From assembly GCF_014648995.1 (NCBI RefSeq), contig NZ_BMSE01000013.1:177382-241381 (forward strand): a stretch of DNA of 64,000 nt, in the 5' to 3' direction. Of the stretch, positions 1 through 7,436 are shown piece after piece (position 1 is the stretch's first letter; each line of letters begins with the position of its first letter). Under the pieces are notes generated by a model. It was not told the origin of the DNA and made no database searches. It was given only the letters and a program-made list of their open reading frames with translations. This DNA is from Streptomyces massasporeus (GTDB lineage: Bacteria; Actinomycetota; Actinomycetes; Streptomycetales; Streptomycetaceae). The position numbers and the translations under genes were made by a program.

Positions 1-258
1 TCCGAAGGTCGCCGTGGTGCTACAGGCGTTGAATCACCATACGGCAGGACACCGCCGCATATGGAAGGGCTTGAGACACGGATCACAGGTGTCGACGGAA
101 CCGTGCGCCCGGTTTCCAAGGTCCTTACCAGGATCGCACCCCACAGGCAGAGGTTCGTGCGCGTACCCGCGGTACGTAAGAACCGGGTATGCCAGCGGTA
201 AGAATCAAGGCTTCCGGTCACACCCCAGCTCAGGGCGCCGCAGGTCTACCATCACCTC
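1..258. other. Non-coding region upstream of the response regulator
   Basis: No reading frame here has the codon bias or composition of a Streptomyces gene. The only clear signal is a -10-like hexamer TACCAT at 247-252, six bases before the ATG at 259. The rest probably holds upstream control sequence for the two-component system and perhaps for a divergent gene outside the window. Confidence 0.5.
247..252 (+). promoter_or_regulatory. Putative leaderless -10 box of the response regulator
   Basis: TACCAT fits TANNNT and ends six bases before the ATG at 259, where no Shine-Dalgarno sequence is visible. That geometry puts the transcription start on the A of the ATG. No convincing -35 is seen. 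Confidence 0.5.
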
Positions 259-936
259 ATGACCCGTGTACTGCTCGCCGAGGACGATGCGTCCATCTCG
301 GAGCCGCTGGCCCGTGCTCTGCGCCGGGAGGGCTACGAGGTCGAGGTCCGCGAGGACGGACCCACCGCTCTCGACGCCGGACTGCAGGGCGGAGTCGACC
401 TGGTCGTGCTCGACCTCGGTCTGCCCGGCATGGACGGTCTGGAGGTGGCCCGCCGCCTGCGGGGCGAAGGCCACGCCATCCCGATCCTCATCCTGACCGC
501 GCGCGCCGACGAGGTGGACACCGTCGTCGGGCTCGACGCGGGTGCCGACGACTACGTCACCAAGCCGTTCCGGCTCGCCGAACTCCTCGCGCGCGTGCGG
601 GCCCTGCTCCGGCGCGGCGCCTCCGAGCCGCAGCAGCCGCCCGCCACGCACGGCGTGCGCATCGACGTCGAGTCGCACCGCGCATGGATGGGCGAGGAAG
701 AGCTCCAGCTCACCGCCAAGGAGTTCGACCTGCTGCGGGTGCTGGTGCGCGACGCGGGCCGGGTCGTTACCCGCGACCAGCTGATGCGGGAGGTCTGGGA
801 CACGACGTGGTGGTCGTCGACCAAGACCCTCGACATGCACATCTCCTGGCTGCGCAAGAAGCTCGGCGACGACGCGGCCAACCCCCGCTACATCGCCACC
901 GTGCGCGGTGTGGGTTTCCGTTTCGAGAAGAGCTGA
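259..936 (+). CDS. OmpR/PhoB-family response regulator
   Basis: This is a 225-residue DNA-binding response regulator. The receiver domain (about 1-115) has the acidic pair at E8-D9-D10, phospho-acceptor D52 in the VVLDLGLPG strand, a conserved Thr near 80 and K102 in the TKPF motif. A winged-helix effector domain follows (about 130-225), ending in the typical VRGVGFRFE sequence. The length is normal for the family. The sensor kinase starts 28 bp downstream, so the two form one operon. No Shine-Dalgarno precedes the ATG, and a TANNNT box six bases upstream suggests a leaderless mRNA. The signal sensed and the regulon cannot be read from the sequence. Confidence 0.93.
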   Translation: MTRVLLAEDDASISEPLARALRREGYEVEVREDGPTALDAGLQGGVDLVVLDLGLPGMDGLEVARRLRGEGHAIPILILTARADEVDTVVGLDAGADDYVTKPFRLAELLARVRALLRRGASEPQQPPATHGVRIDVESHRAWMGEEELQLTAKEFDLLRVLVRDAGRVVTRDQLMREVWDTTWWSSTKTLDMHISWLRKKLGDDAANPRYIATVRGVGFRFEKS

Positions 937-964
937 GCCGCGAGGCGGGCTCGGGTAACAGGAC

Positions 965-2239
965 ATGCGTCGCCGACTGATCCAGTCCACGCTCGCCGTG
1001 GTGCTCGTCGTGATCGCCGTCTTCGGCGTCTCCCTCGTCATCGTCGAGACCCGGACGATCAGCAACAGCGCCCAGGAACGGGTGGAGTCCGAAGCCGTCC
1101 GGCTCGCCAGCATCGTCGACAGCCGGCTCTTCGGAGCGCAGCAGGTCGACGCCGAGGTGCTGCGCGACCAGGTCACGCAGAACCGCTACTACGCGGTGAT
1201 CCGTATCCCCGGGGAGTCGCCCATCGAGGTGGGCACGAAGCCCGCCGGGGACGTCATCAGCGCGACCGCGCCCGGCGAGGAGGGCGAGACCGTCACCGTC
1301 CAGGAGCCGCGCTCCTCGGTGACCCGTGAGGTCGGCCGGACCCTGCTGATCATCGCGTTGGTCGCGCTGCTGGCGGTGGTGGCCGCGGTCCTGCTGGCCG
1401 TCCGCCAGGCGAACCGGCTGGCGTCGCCGCTGACCGACCTCGCGGAGACGGCCGAGCGGCTCGGCTCGGGCGATCCACGGCCCCGGCACAAGCGGTACGG
1501 GGTGCCCGAGCTGGACCGGGTGGCGGACGTGCTGGACGGCTCCGCCGAGCGCATCGCCCGCATGCTGACCGCCGAACGCCGACTGGCCGCGGACGCCTCC
1601 CACCAGCTGCGCACGCCGCTGACGGCGCTGTCGATGCGGCTGGAGGAGATCACCCTCACCGACGACCCGGACACGGTGAAGGAGGAGGCGACGATCGCGC
1701 TGACGCAGGTCGAGCGGCTCACCGACGTCGTGGAACGGCTGCTGACGAACTCCCGCGATCCGCGCACCGGCTCCGCCGTCTCCTTCGACCTCGACGAGGT
1801 CATCCAGCAGCAGCTCGCGGAGTGGCGTCCGGCGTACCGCAGCGCGGGCCGGGCGATCGTCAGCTCCGGCAAACGGCATCTGCGCGCGGTGGGCACGCCC
1901 GGCGCGGTCGCGCAGGTCCTGGCCGCGCTGATCGAGAACTCCCTCATGCACGGCGGCGGCACGGTGGCCCTGCGCACCCGCGTCACCGGCAACCAGGCCG
2001 TCATCGAGGTCACGGACGAGGGCCCCGGCATCCCCGCCGACCTCGGCGCCCGGATCTTCGAGCGGGCGATCAGCGGCCGCAACTCCACGGGCATCGGTTT
2101 GGCCGTGGCCCGCGACCTGGCCGAGGCCGACGGCGGCCGCCTGGAAATGCTCCAGACCAAGCCCCCGATCTTCGGCCTGTTCCTGTCCCGCACCCCCCTG
2201 CACAAGCCCGAGGACGACGAGGAACCGACGGTCCGCTAG
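965..2239 (+). CDS. Sensor histidine kinase
   Basis: This 424-residue membrane kinase is the partner of the preceding response regulator. A first transmembrane helix lies at about 7-28, an extracytoplasmic sensor segment at about 29-122 and a second helix at about 124-146. A HAMP linker follows, then a HisKA domain with H213 in the ASHQLRTPLT H-box, then a HATPase domain with the N-box (IENSLMHGG) and G-box (DEGPGIP). The C-terminal catalytic core is complete. The kinase would autophosphorylate H213 and pass the phosphate to D52 of the regulator. The sensor region is under 100 residues and has no recognisable ligand domain, so the stimulus is unknown. The gene converges on the GtrA gene with a 21 bp gap. 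Confidence 0.92.
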   Translation: MRRRLIQSTLAVVLVVIAVFGVSLVIVETRTISNSAQERVESEAVRLASIVDSRLFGAQQVDAEVLRDQVTQNRYYAVIRIPGESPIEVGTKPAGDVISATAPGEEGETVTVQEPRSSVTREVGRTLLIIALVALLAVVAAVLLAVRQANRLASPLTDLAETAERLGSGDPRPRHKRYGVPELDRVADVLDGSAERIARMLTAERRLAADASHQLRTPLTALSMRLEEITLTDDPDTVKEEATIALTQVERLTDVVERLLTNSRDPRTGSAVSFDLDEVIQQQLAEWRPAYRSAGRAIVSSGKRHLRAVGTPGAVAQVLAALIENSLMHGGGTVALRTRVTGNQAVIEVTDEGPGIPADLGARIFERAISGRNSTGIGLAVARDLAEADGGRLEMLQTKPPIFGLFLSRTPLHKPEDDEEPTVR

Positions 2240-2260
2240 GGGCGGCCCGGGCCCGGAGGG

Positions 2261-2773
2261 CTACGGCACCTGCTGCTTCGTCTTCGGGGGGACGGCCTGC
2301 TCGTTCCGGAGGACCGGGGCCGGGGCCGGGGGAGCGGGCGTCTCGCGGGCGGGGAGCGCCTGGAAGACCCAGGAGCGGTAGGACCAGAAGCGGAACAGCG
2401 TCGCGATGCCGATGCCCAGGAACTTGAAGACGTTGTTCTGGAGCGGGGTGTTCCAGCCGAAGCCGTACGTGGCCGCGTACAGGACGCCGTTCTCGATGAC
2501 CAGGCCGATCGCGCTGAACAGCAGGAAGAGAGTCATCTCACGCGTGCGGCGGCTCTTGTCGCGGTCGCGGTACGTGAAGTAGCGGAAGCCGACGTAGTTG
2601 AAGACGATCGCGACGACGGTCGCGATCACGCTCGCGCGCACCACCTGGAGGTCGGTGGTGTGCCGCACCAGGTTGAAGACGGCGAGGTTGACCAGCACCC
2701 CGGCACCGCCCACCGCGCCGAACTTGGCGACTTCGCGGACGATCCGCCGGAGCCGAGATGCACCATGTCCCAT
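2261..2773 (-). CDS. GtrA-family membrane protein
   Basis: A 170-residue integral membrane protein with four hydrophobic segments (about 14-35, 42-60, 80-103 and 110-135). The first carries the KFGAVGGAGVLVNL pattern typical of GtrA/DPMS-associated proteins. GtrA proteins are thought to help flip or position polyprenyl-linked sugars for cell-surface glycosylation. That fits the envelope-glycan genes elsewhere in the window, but the substrate is unknown. The C-terminal 35 residues are polar and Pro/Ala-rich and probably cytoplasmic. The Shine-Dalgarno is poor, so the start is uncertain by a few codons. It diverges from purK. Confidence 0.88.
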   Translation of the reverse strand: MGHGASRLRRIVREVAKFGAVGGAGVLVNLAVFNLVRHTTDLQVVRASVIATVVAIVFNYVGFRYFTYRDRDKSRRTREMTLFLLFSAIGLVIENGVLYAATYGFGWNTPLQNNVFKFLGIGIATLFRFWSYRSWVFQALPARETPAPPAPAPVLRNEQAVPPKTKQQVP

Positions 2774-2924
2774 GGTCGTGCAGGCCCCCGTCCGGTCGTC
2801 GGCGTCAACCCAGCCATGCTAACCACCCTCCCGCGCGATCTTCCTGCGGATGCCGGTGGAGGGCCGGAGATGGTCCGGACGGCCCCGGGGAGGGACGGGA
2901 AACCGGCCACCCTGGCGCGGCCGA

Positions 2925-2930
2925 TACCCT
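2925..2930 (+). promoter_or_regulatory. Putative leaderless -10 box of purK
   Basis: TACCCT (TANNNT) ends six bases before the GTG at 2937. The GGGAG next to the start is too close to work as a ribosome binding site, so a leaderless purKE transcript is the simplest reading. Confidence 0.5.
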
Positions 2931-2936
2931 GAGGGA

Positions 2937-4112
2937 GTGACGTTCCCCGTAGTCGGCATGGTCGGCGGTGGCCAGCTCGCTCGTATGACACACGAGGCGG
3001 GCATCCCGCTGGGCATCAGGTTCAAGCTCCTCAGTGACACCCCGCAGGACTCCGCTGCGCAGGTCGTGAGCGATGTCGTCGTCGGCGACTATCGCGACCT
3101 CGACACGCTGCGCGAGTTCGCCCGGGGGTGCGATGTGATCACCTTCGATCACGAACACGTACCCACCGAGCACCTCCGGGCCCTGGAGGCGGACGGCATC
3201 CCCGTGCGCCCCGGCCCCGACGCGCTCGTGCACGCCCAGGACAAGGGGGTGATGCGCGCGAAGCTCGACGCGATCGGCGTTCCCTGCCCCCGGCACAGGA
3301 TCGTGTCCGATCCGCAGGACGTGGCCGCCTTCGCGGCCGAGGGCGGTGGGGGCACCTCCCGCTCGAGCGAAGCCGAGAGTGGGGGATTCCCGGTCGTCCT
3401 CAAGACCGTCCGCGGCGGCTACGACGGCAAGGGCGTGTGGGTCGTCGACTCCGTCGAGGAGGCCGCAGAACCGTTCAAGGCCGGTGTCCCCGTGCTCGCC
3501 GAGGAGAAGGTCGACTTCCTGCGCGAGCTCGCCGCCAATGTGGTCCGCTCCCCGCACGGCCAGGCCGTGGCCTACCCGGTCGTGGAGTCCCGCCAGGTCA
3601 ACGGCGTCTGCGACACGGTCGTGGCCCCGGCGCCCGACCTCGACGAGGCCCTCGCCCTGGAGGCCTCCGAGATGGCGCTGAACATCGCCAAGGAGCTCGG
3701 CGTCGTCGGCCACCTCGCGGTCGAGCTGTTCCAGACCCGCGATGGCCGCATCCTCGTCAACGAGCTCGCGATGCGCCCCCACAACTCCGGCCACTGGTCG
3801 ATGGACGGCGCCGTCACCAGCCAGTTCGCCAACCACGTCCGGGCGGTCCTGGACCTGCCCCTCGGCGACCCGCGCCCGCGCGCCGCGTGGACAGTCATGG
3901 TCAACGTCCTCGGCGGCGACTACCCGGACATGTACTCCGCGTACCTGCACTGCATGGCCCGCGACCCCCAGCTCAAGATCCACATGTACGGCAAGGACGT
4001 GAAGCCCGGCCGCAAGGTCGGTCACGTCAACACCTACGGCGACGACCTGGACGACGTGCTGGAGCGCGCCCGTCACGCAGCCGGCTACCTGAGAGGCACC
4101 ATCACCGAATGA
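2937..4112 (+). CDS. purK: N5-carboxyaminoimidazole ribonucleotide synthase
   Basis: This 391-residue ATP-grasp enzyme converts AIR, bicarbonate and ATP to N5-CAIR in purine synthesis. The N-terminal GMVGGGQLARM motif, the ATP-grasp lysine region (VVLKTVRGGYDGKGVW) and the metal-binding end (VNELAMRPHNSGHWSMDG) are all present. I chose GTG 2937, which gives the family N-terminus TFPVVGMVGG. A more upstream ATG at 2850 adds a low-complexity extension. Around residues 137-150 the protein has an extra Gly/Ser/Glu-rich loop. It is encoded by a palindromic repeat that looks inserted in frame (see the repeat feature at 3346). The stop overlaps the purE start as ATGA, so the two are translationally coupled. 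Confidence 0.95.
   Translation: MTFPVVGMVGGGQLARMTHEAGIPLGIRFKLLSDTPQDSAAQVVSDVVVGDYRDLDTLREFARGCDVITFDHEHVPTEHLRALEADGIPVRPGPDALVHAQDKGVMRAKLDAIGVPCPRHRIVSDPQDVAAFAAEGGGGTSRSSEAESGGFPVVLKTVRGGYDGKGVWVVDSVEEAAEPFKAGVPVLAEEKVDFLRELAANVVRSPHGQAVAYPVVESRQVNGVCDTVVAPAPDLDEALALEASEMALNIAKELGVVGHLAVELFQTRDGRILVNELAMRPHNSGHWSMDGAVTSQFANHVRAVLDLPLGDPRPRAAWTVMVNVLGGDYPDMYSAYLHCMARDPQLKIHMYGKDVKPGRKVGHVNTYGDDLDDVLERARHAAGYLRGTITE
3346..3386. repeat. Palindromic repeat element inserted in purK
   Basis: A G-run/C-run element of about 41 bp, with core GCTCGAGCGAAGCCGAGAG, starts GTGGGGGCACC and ends AGTGGGGGA. The arms are partly complementary and the middle contains the palindrome GCTCGAGC. From memory, near-identical sequences occur between genes in many Streptomyces genomes; I could not search for this. 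Here it lies inside a coding region and adds about 12 codons (roughly GGGTSRSSEAES) between AAEG and GGFPVVLK, without breaking the frame. Confidence 0.6.
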
Positions 4113-4636
4113 GCCCTGTTGTTGGCATCGTCATGGGGTCGGACTCCGACTGGCCCGTCATGGAGGCCGCCGCCAAGGCCCTCGACGAGTTCGAGATCGC
4201 CTACGAGGTCGACGTCGTCTCCGCGCACCGCATGCCGCGCGAGATGGTCGCCTACGGCGAGCAGGCCGACGCCCGCGGGCTCAAGGTGATCATCGCCGGG
4301 GCGGGCGGCGCCGCCCACCTGCCCGGCATGCTCGCCTCCGTGACCCCGCTGCCCGTCATCGGCGTGCCCGTGCCGCTGAAGTACCTCGACGGCATGGACA
4401 GCCTCCTGTCCATCGTGCAGATGCCGGCCGGTGTCCCCGTTGCCACCGTCTCCGTCGCCGGTGCCCGCAACGCCGGTCTGCTGGCGGCCCGCATCCTCGC
4501 CGCGCACGACGAGGAACTGCGCGGCCGGATGCGCGACTTCCAGCAGGAGCTGAACGACCAGGCCACCGAGAAGGGCAAGCGCCTGCGCTCCAAGGTCGAG
4601 GGCTCGGGCGGATTCGGCTTCGGCGCGGGGAAGTGA
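4109..4636 (+). CDS. purE: N5-carboxyaminoimidazole ribonucleotide mutase
   Basis: This 175-residue class I PurE converts the N5-CAIR made by PurK into 4-carboxy-AIR. The active-site motif GIVMGSDSDWPVM is at the N-terminus, followed by VVSAHRMP and the Gly/Ala-rich AGAGGAAHLPGM segment. The core ends near residue 160. The C-terminal KGKRLRSKVEGSGGFGFGAGK tail is a basic/Gly extension. The ATG shares ATGA with the purK stop, and the gene ends in GTGA overlapping the dipeptidase start, so three genes are coupled. Confidence 0.97.
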   Translation: MSPVVGIVMGSDSDWPVMEAAAKALDEFEIAYEVDVVSAHRMPREMVAYGEQADARGLKVIIAGAGGAAHLPGMLASVTPLPVIGVPVPLKYLDGMDSLLSIVQMPAGVPVATVSVAGARNAGLLAARILAAHDEELRGRMRDFQQELNDQATEKGKRLRSKVEGSGGFGFGAGK

Positions 4637-5829
4637 CGACGATGACCTCCCAGGAGGCAGCCCGGGAACTCCTGCGCGAGTTCCCGGTCGTCGACGGCCA
4701 CAACGACCTGCCCTGGGCGCTGCGCGAGCAGGTCCGCTACGACCTCGACGCCCGCGACATCGCCGCCGACCAGAGCGCCCATCTGCACACCGACATCCCC
4801 CGGCTGCGCGCGGGCGGGGTCGGCGCCCAGTACTGGTCGGTGTACGTCCGCACGGACGCGCCCGACCCGGTCGCCGCCACGCTCGAACAGATCGACTGCG
4901 TACGGCAGTTGCTGGCCCGCCACCCCGAGGACCTGCGCCCCGCGCTCACCGCCGCCGACATGGAGGCCGCGCGCGGGGAGGGGCGTATCGCCTCCCTCAT
5001 GGGAGCGGAGGGCGGCCACTCCATCGCCAACTCCCTGGGCACCCTGCGCGGCCTGCACAACCTCGGTGTGCGATACATGACCCTCACCCACAACGACAAC
5101 GTCGACTGGGCGGACTCCGCGACCGACGAGCCGAAGGCCGGTGGTCTGACCGCGTTCGGCCGTGAGGTCGTCCGGGAGATGAACCGGCTCGGCATGCTCG
5201 TCGACCTCTCCCACGTGGCGGCGACGACCATGCGGGACGCGCTCGACGCGAGCTCCGCCCCGGTGATCTTCTCCCACTCCTCCGCCCGGGCCGTGTGCGA
5301 CCACCCGCGCAACGTTCCCGACGACGTCCTGGAGCGGCTGCCCGCCAACGGCGGCATGGCGATGGTGACGTTCGTGCCGAAGTTCGTGCTCCAGGCGGCC
5401 GTGGACTGGACGGCCGCGGCCGACGAGAACATGCGCGCACACGGCTTCCATCACCTCGACACCACCGCGGAGGCCATGAAGGTCCACCGCGCCTTCGAGG
5501 AGCGGCACCCGCGGCCGGTCGCGACGGTGTCGACGGTCGCCGACCACCTGGACCACATGCGCGAGGCGGCCGGCATCGACCACCTCGGCATCGGCGGCGA
5601 CTACGACGGCACGGCCTTCACGCCCGACGGCCTCGCCGACGTCTCCGGCTACCCCAACCTCCTCGCCGAACTGCTCGACCGCGGCTGGTCCAAGGCCGAT
5701 CTGGCAAAGCTGACCTGGAAGAACGCGGTCCGGGTGCTGGACGCGGCGGAGGACGTGGCCCGGGGGCTTCAGGCGACGCGGTCGCCGTCCAACGCCACGA
5801 TCGAGTCGCTGGACGCGTCCGCCGGCTGA
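4633..5829 (+). CDS. Membrane-type dipeptidase (peptidase M19 family)
   Basis: A 398-residue zinc dipeptidase related to renal dipeptidase, which hydrolyses dipeptides including some with a D-residue. All di-zinc ligands expected in the family are visible: H23 and D25 in VVDGHNDLPW, the bridging Glu in MGAEGGHSI, the two His in LSHVAA and FSHSSAR, and the Asp in IGGDYDG. There is no signal peptide, so it should be cytoplasmic. The GTG at 4633 overlaps the purE stop; an ATG at 4642 is an equally good start. Its last 61 bp overlap the convergent oxidoreductase gene. A metal-less paralogue lies 1.6 kb downstream. Confidence 0.93.
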   Translation: MTTMTSQEAARELLREFPVVDGHNDLPWALREQVRYDLDARDIAADQSAHLHTDIPRLRAGGVGAQYWSVYVRTDAPDPVAATLEQIDCVRQLLARHPEDLRPALTAADMEAARGEGRIASLMGAEGGHSIANSLGTLRGLHNLGVRYMTLTHNDNVDWADSATDEPKAGGLTAFGREVVREMNRLGMLVDLSHVAATTMRDALDASSAPVIFSHSSARAVCDHPRNVPDDVLERLPANGGMAMVTFVPKFVLQAAVDWTAAADENMRAHGFHHLDTTAEAMKVHRAFEERHPRPVATVSTVADHLDHMREAAGIDHLGIGGDYDGTAFTPDGLADVSGYPNLLAELLDRGWSKADLAKLTWKNAVRVLDAAEDVARGLQATRSPSNATIESLDASAG

Positions 5830-6911
5830 TCGTCGAGGGCGGGGTAGTCGGTGTAGCCGGTCGCCCCGCCCACGTACATGAAGTACCGGTCGCGCATCTC
5901 GTTGAGCGGCGCCCCGAGCCGCAGCCGCGCCACCAGGTCGGGGTTGGCGAGGAAGGGCCGGCCGAGCGCGATCAGATCGGCACCGGCGGCCAGCAGTGCC
6001 TCGGACGCCCGGCGCACCTCCCGCGTGGTGAACTCGCTCAGCACCGGGTTGCCGATGAGCACGCCCGGCCAGGCGGCGCGCACCGCACGGAACACCTCCG
6101 TGTCCGGGTCGGAGCGCACCAGGTGCAGATACGCGAGTCCCAGCCCGCCCAGCCGCTCGGCGAGCGCCGGGTAGAGCTCCTCCGTCTCGCCCTCCGCGAT
6201 GCCGTTGACCGTGTTGCCGGGGGAGACCCGCAGCCCCGTCCGCCCGGCCCCGATCTCGGCGGCCACGGCCTCGGTCACCTCGGCCGTGAACCGGATCCGG
6301 GCGGCGACGGAACCGCCGTAGCCGTCGGTGCGGAGATTGGTGTTGCGGGCGAGGAACTGGTGCAGCAGATGGCCGTTGGCGGAGTGCACCTCGACGCCCT
6401 CGAACCCGGCGTGGATCGCGTTGCGGGCGGCCTTCGCGAAGTCGGCGACGGTGGTGCGGATGTCCTCGCCGGTCATCTCCCGGGGGACGACGGCCGGCAG
6501 TCGCCCCTGCGGCGTGTGGATGGTCTCGGGCAGCGGGACGGGCGAGGGCGCCAGCGGCGTGAGCCCGCTGGTCGCGGGGTGGCCGACCCGGCCGCCGTGC
6601 TGGAGCTGGAGGAACATCCGCCCGCCCGCGTCCCGTACGGCGTCCGTGACCTGCCGCCAGCCGGCCACGTGGGCCGGACTGTGGATGGCGGCGATGTCGG
6701 GGTACGTCTGACCGACCGCGTTCGGTGTCGAGGCCTCGGCGATGATCAGCCCGGCCGAGGCGCGCTGGGCGTAGTACTCGGCCATGAGCGGGGTCGGGGT
6801 GCCGTCCGCGCCGGCGCGGTTGCGGGTCAGCGGAGCCATCACCAGACGGCTGGGCAGGTCCAGCCCGGGGAGACGAGCCGGTGCGAAGAGTGCTGTCGTG
6901 TGCTGCGTCAT
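5769..6911 (-). CDS. Old Yellow Enzyme family alkene reductase
   Basis: This 380-residue FMN-dependent TIM-barrel oxidoreductase reduces activated C=C bonds with NAD(P)H. Family signatures are present: APLTRNRAGADGTPT near the N-terminus, the flavin-contacting LQLQHGGRVGHP, EGVEVHSANGHLLHQFL, the NLRTDGYGGS segment, and the phosphate-binding AGADLIALGRPFLANPDL near 325. The length fits the NemA/YqjM group. The gene diverges from a MerR regulator whose probable operator lies in this gene's promoter, so induction by an electrophile is a reasonable inference. It appears leaderless: TAGCGT ends six bases before the ATG. The 3' end overlaps the convergent dipeptidase gene. Confidence 0.93.
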   Translation of the reverse strand: MTQHTTALFAPARLPGLDLPSRLVMAPLTRNRAGADGTPTPLMAEYYAQRASAGLIIAEASTPNAVGQTYPDIAAIHSPAHVAGWRQVTDAVRDAGGRMFLQLQHGGRVGHPATSGLTPLAPSPVPLPETIHTPQGRLPAVVPREMTGEDIRTTVADFAKAARNAIHAGFEGVEVHSANGHLLHQFLARNTNLRTDGYGGSVAARIRFTAEVTEAVAAEIGAGRTGLRVSPGNTVNGIAEGETEELYPALAERLGGLGLAYLHLVRSDPDTEVFRAVRAAWPGVLIGNPVLSEFTTREVRRASEALLAAGADLIALGRPFLANPDLVARLRLGAPLNEMRDRYFMYVGGATGYTDYPALDDQPADASSDSIVALDGDRVA

Positions 6912-6917
6912 ACCCGT

Positions 6918-6949
6918 ACGCTAGAACCTGACACTGATGTCAGAATCAA
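6918..6949 (-). promoter_or_regulatory. MerR-type promoter and operator
   Basis: Read on the minus strand, TTGATT (6949-6944) and TAGCGT (6923-6918) are separated by 20 bp, longer than the usual 17-18 bp. The perfect palindrome CTGACA-N4-TGTCAG (6928-6943) lies inside the spacer. A long spacer with an internal dyad is the hallmark of MerR-activated promoters. The start codon of the reductase follows six bases after the -10. Confidence 0.7.
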
Positions 6950-6964
6950 GTCCGGGGGTGGCAC

Positions 6965-7324
6965 GTGCGGATCGGTGAACTGGCCCGGCGGACCAACGTC
7001 AGCGAGCGGTCGCTGCGCTACTACGAGAAGCAGGGCATGCTGTCCGCCGAGCGGACCCCCGGCGGGCACCGGGAGTACCCGGAGGCGGCCGTGGACCGGG
7101 TCATCCGGATCCAGGAGCTGTTCGCTGCGGGACTGTGCAGCGAGAAGATCGTCCAGTTGCTGCCCTGCATGCGGGACACCGACGGCGGCCCCTCCGTCGT
7201 CGCCACGCCGAAGCTGGTCGCCGACCTCACCGCCGAGCGCGCCCGCATCGACCGGATGATCGCCGACCTGGTCCGTTCCCGGGACACCCTGGACGAGGTG
7301 ATCGACGCGGCCCGGCTGTCCTGA
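6965..7324 (+). CDS. MerR-family transcriptional regulator
   Basis: A 119-residue regulator. The N-terminal winged HTH (about 1-70) is typical: MRIGELARRTNVSERSLRYYEKQGML, then HREYPEAAVDRVIRIQEL. A C-terminal dimerisation coiled coil runs from about 78 to 115. A single Cys (C55 region, GLCSEK) and C66 (PCMRD) lie in the linker, but the paired C-terminal cysteines of metal sensors are absent, so the effector is unlikely to be a classical MerR metal. The start is GTG. Its start codon is only 53 bp from that of the divergent alkene reductase, which it probably controls. Confidence 0.93.
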   Translation: MRIGELARRTNVSERSLRYYEKQGMLSAERTPGGHREYPEAAVDRVIRIQELFAAGLCSEKIVQLLPCMRDTDGGPSVVATPKLVADLTAERARIDRMIADLVRSRDTLDEVIDAARLS

Positions 7325-7436
7325 GGGCACCCGCCCGCGAGGCCCGCGCCGTACTCCGAACGCCCCGCCCACCAGGAACCACTCCCCGCTTCGTGCGACG
7401 GTGACCGTACCTCACGAACGACCCCACGGAGCCGCC

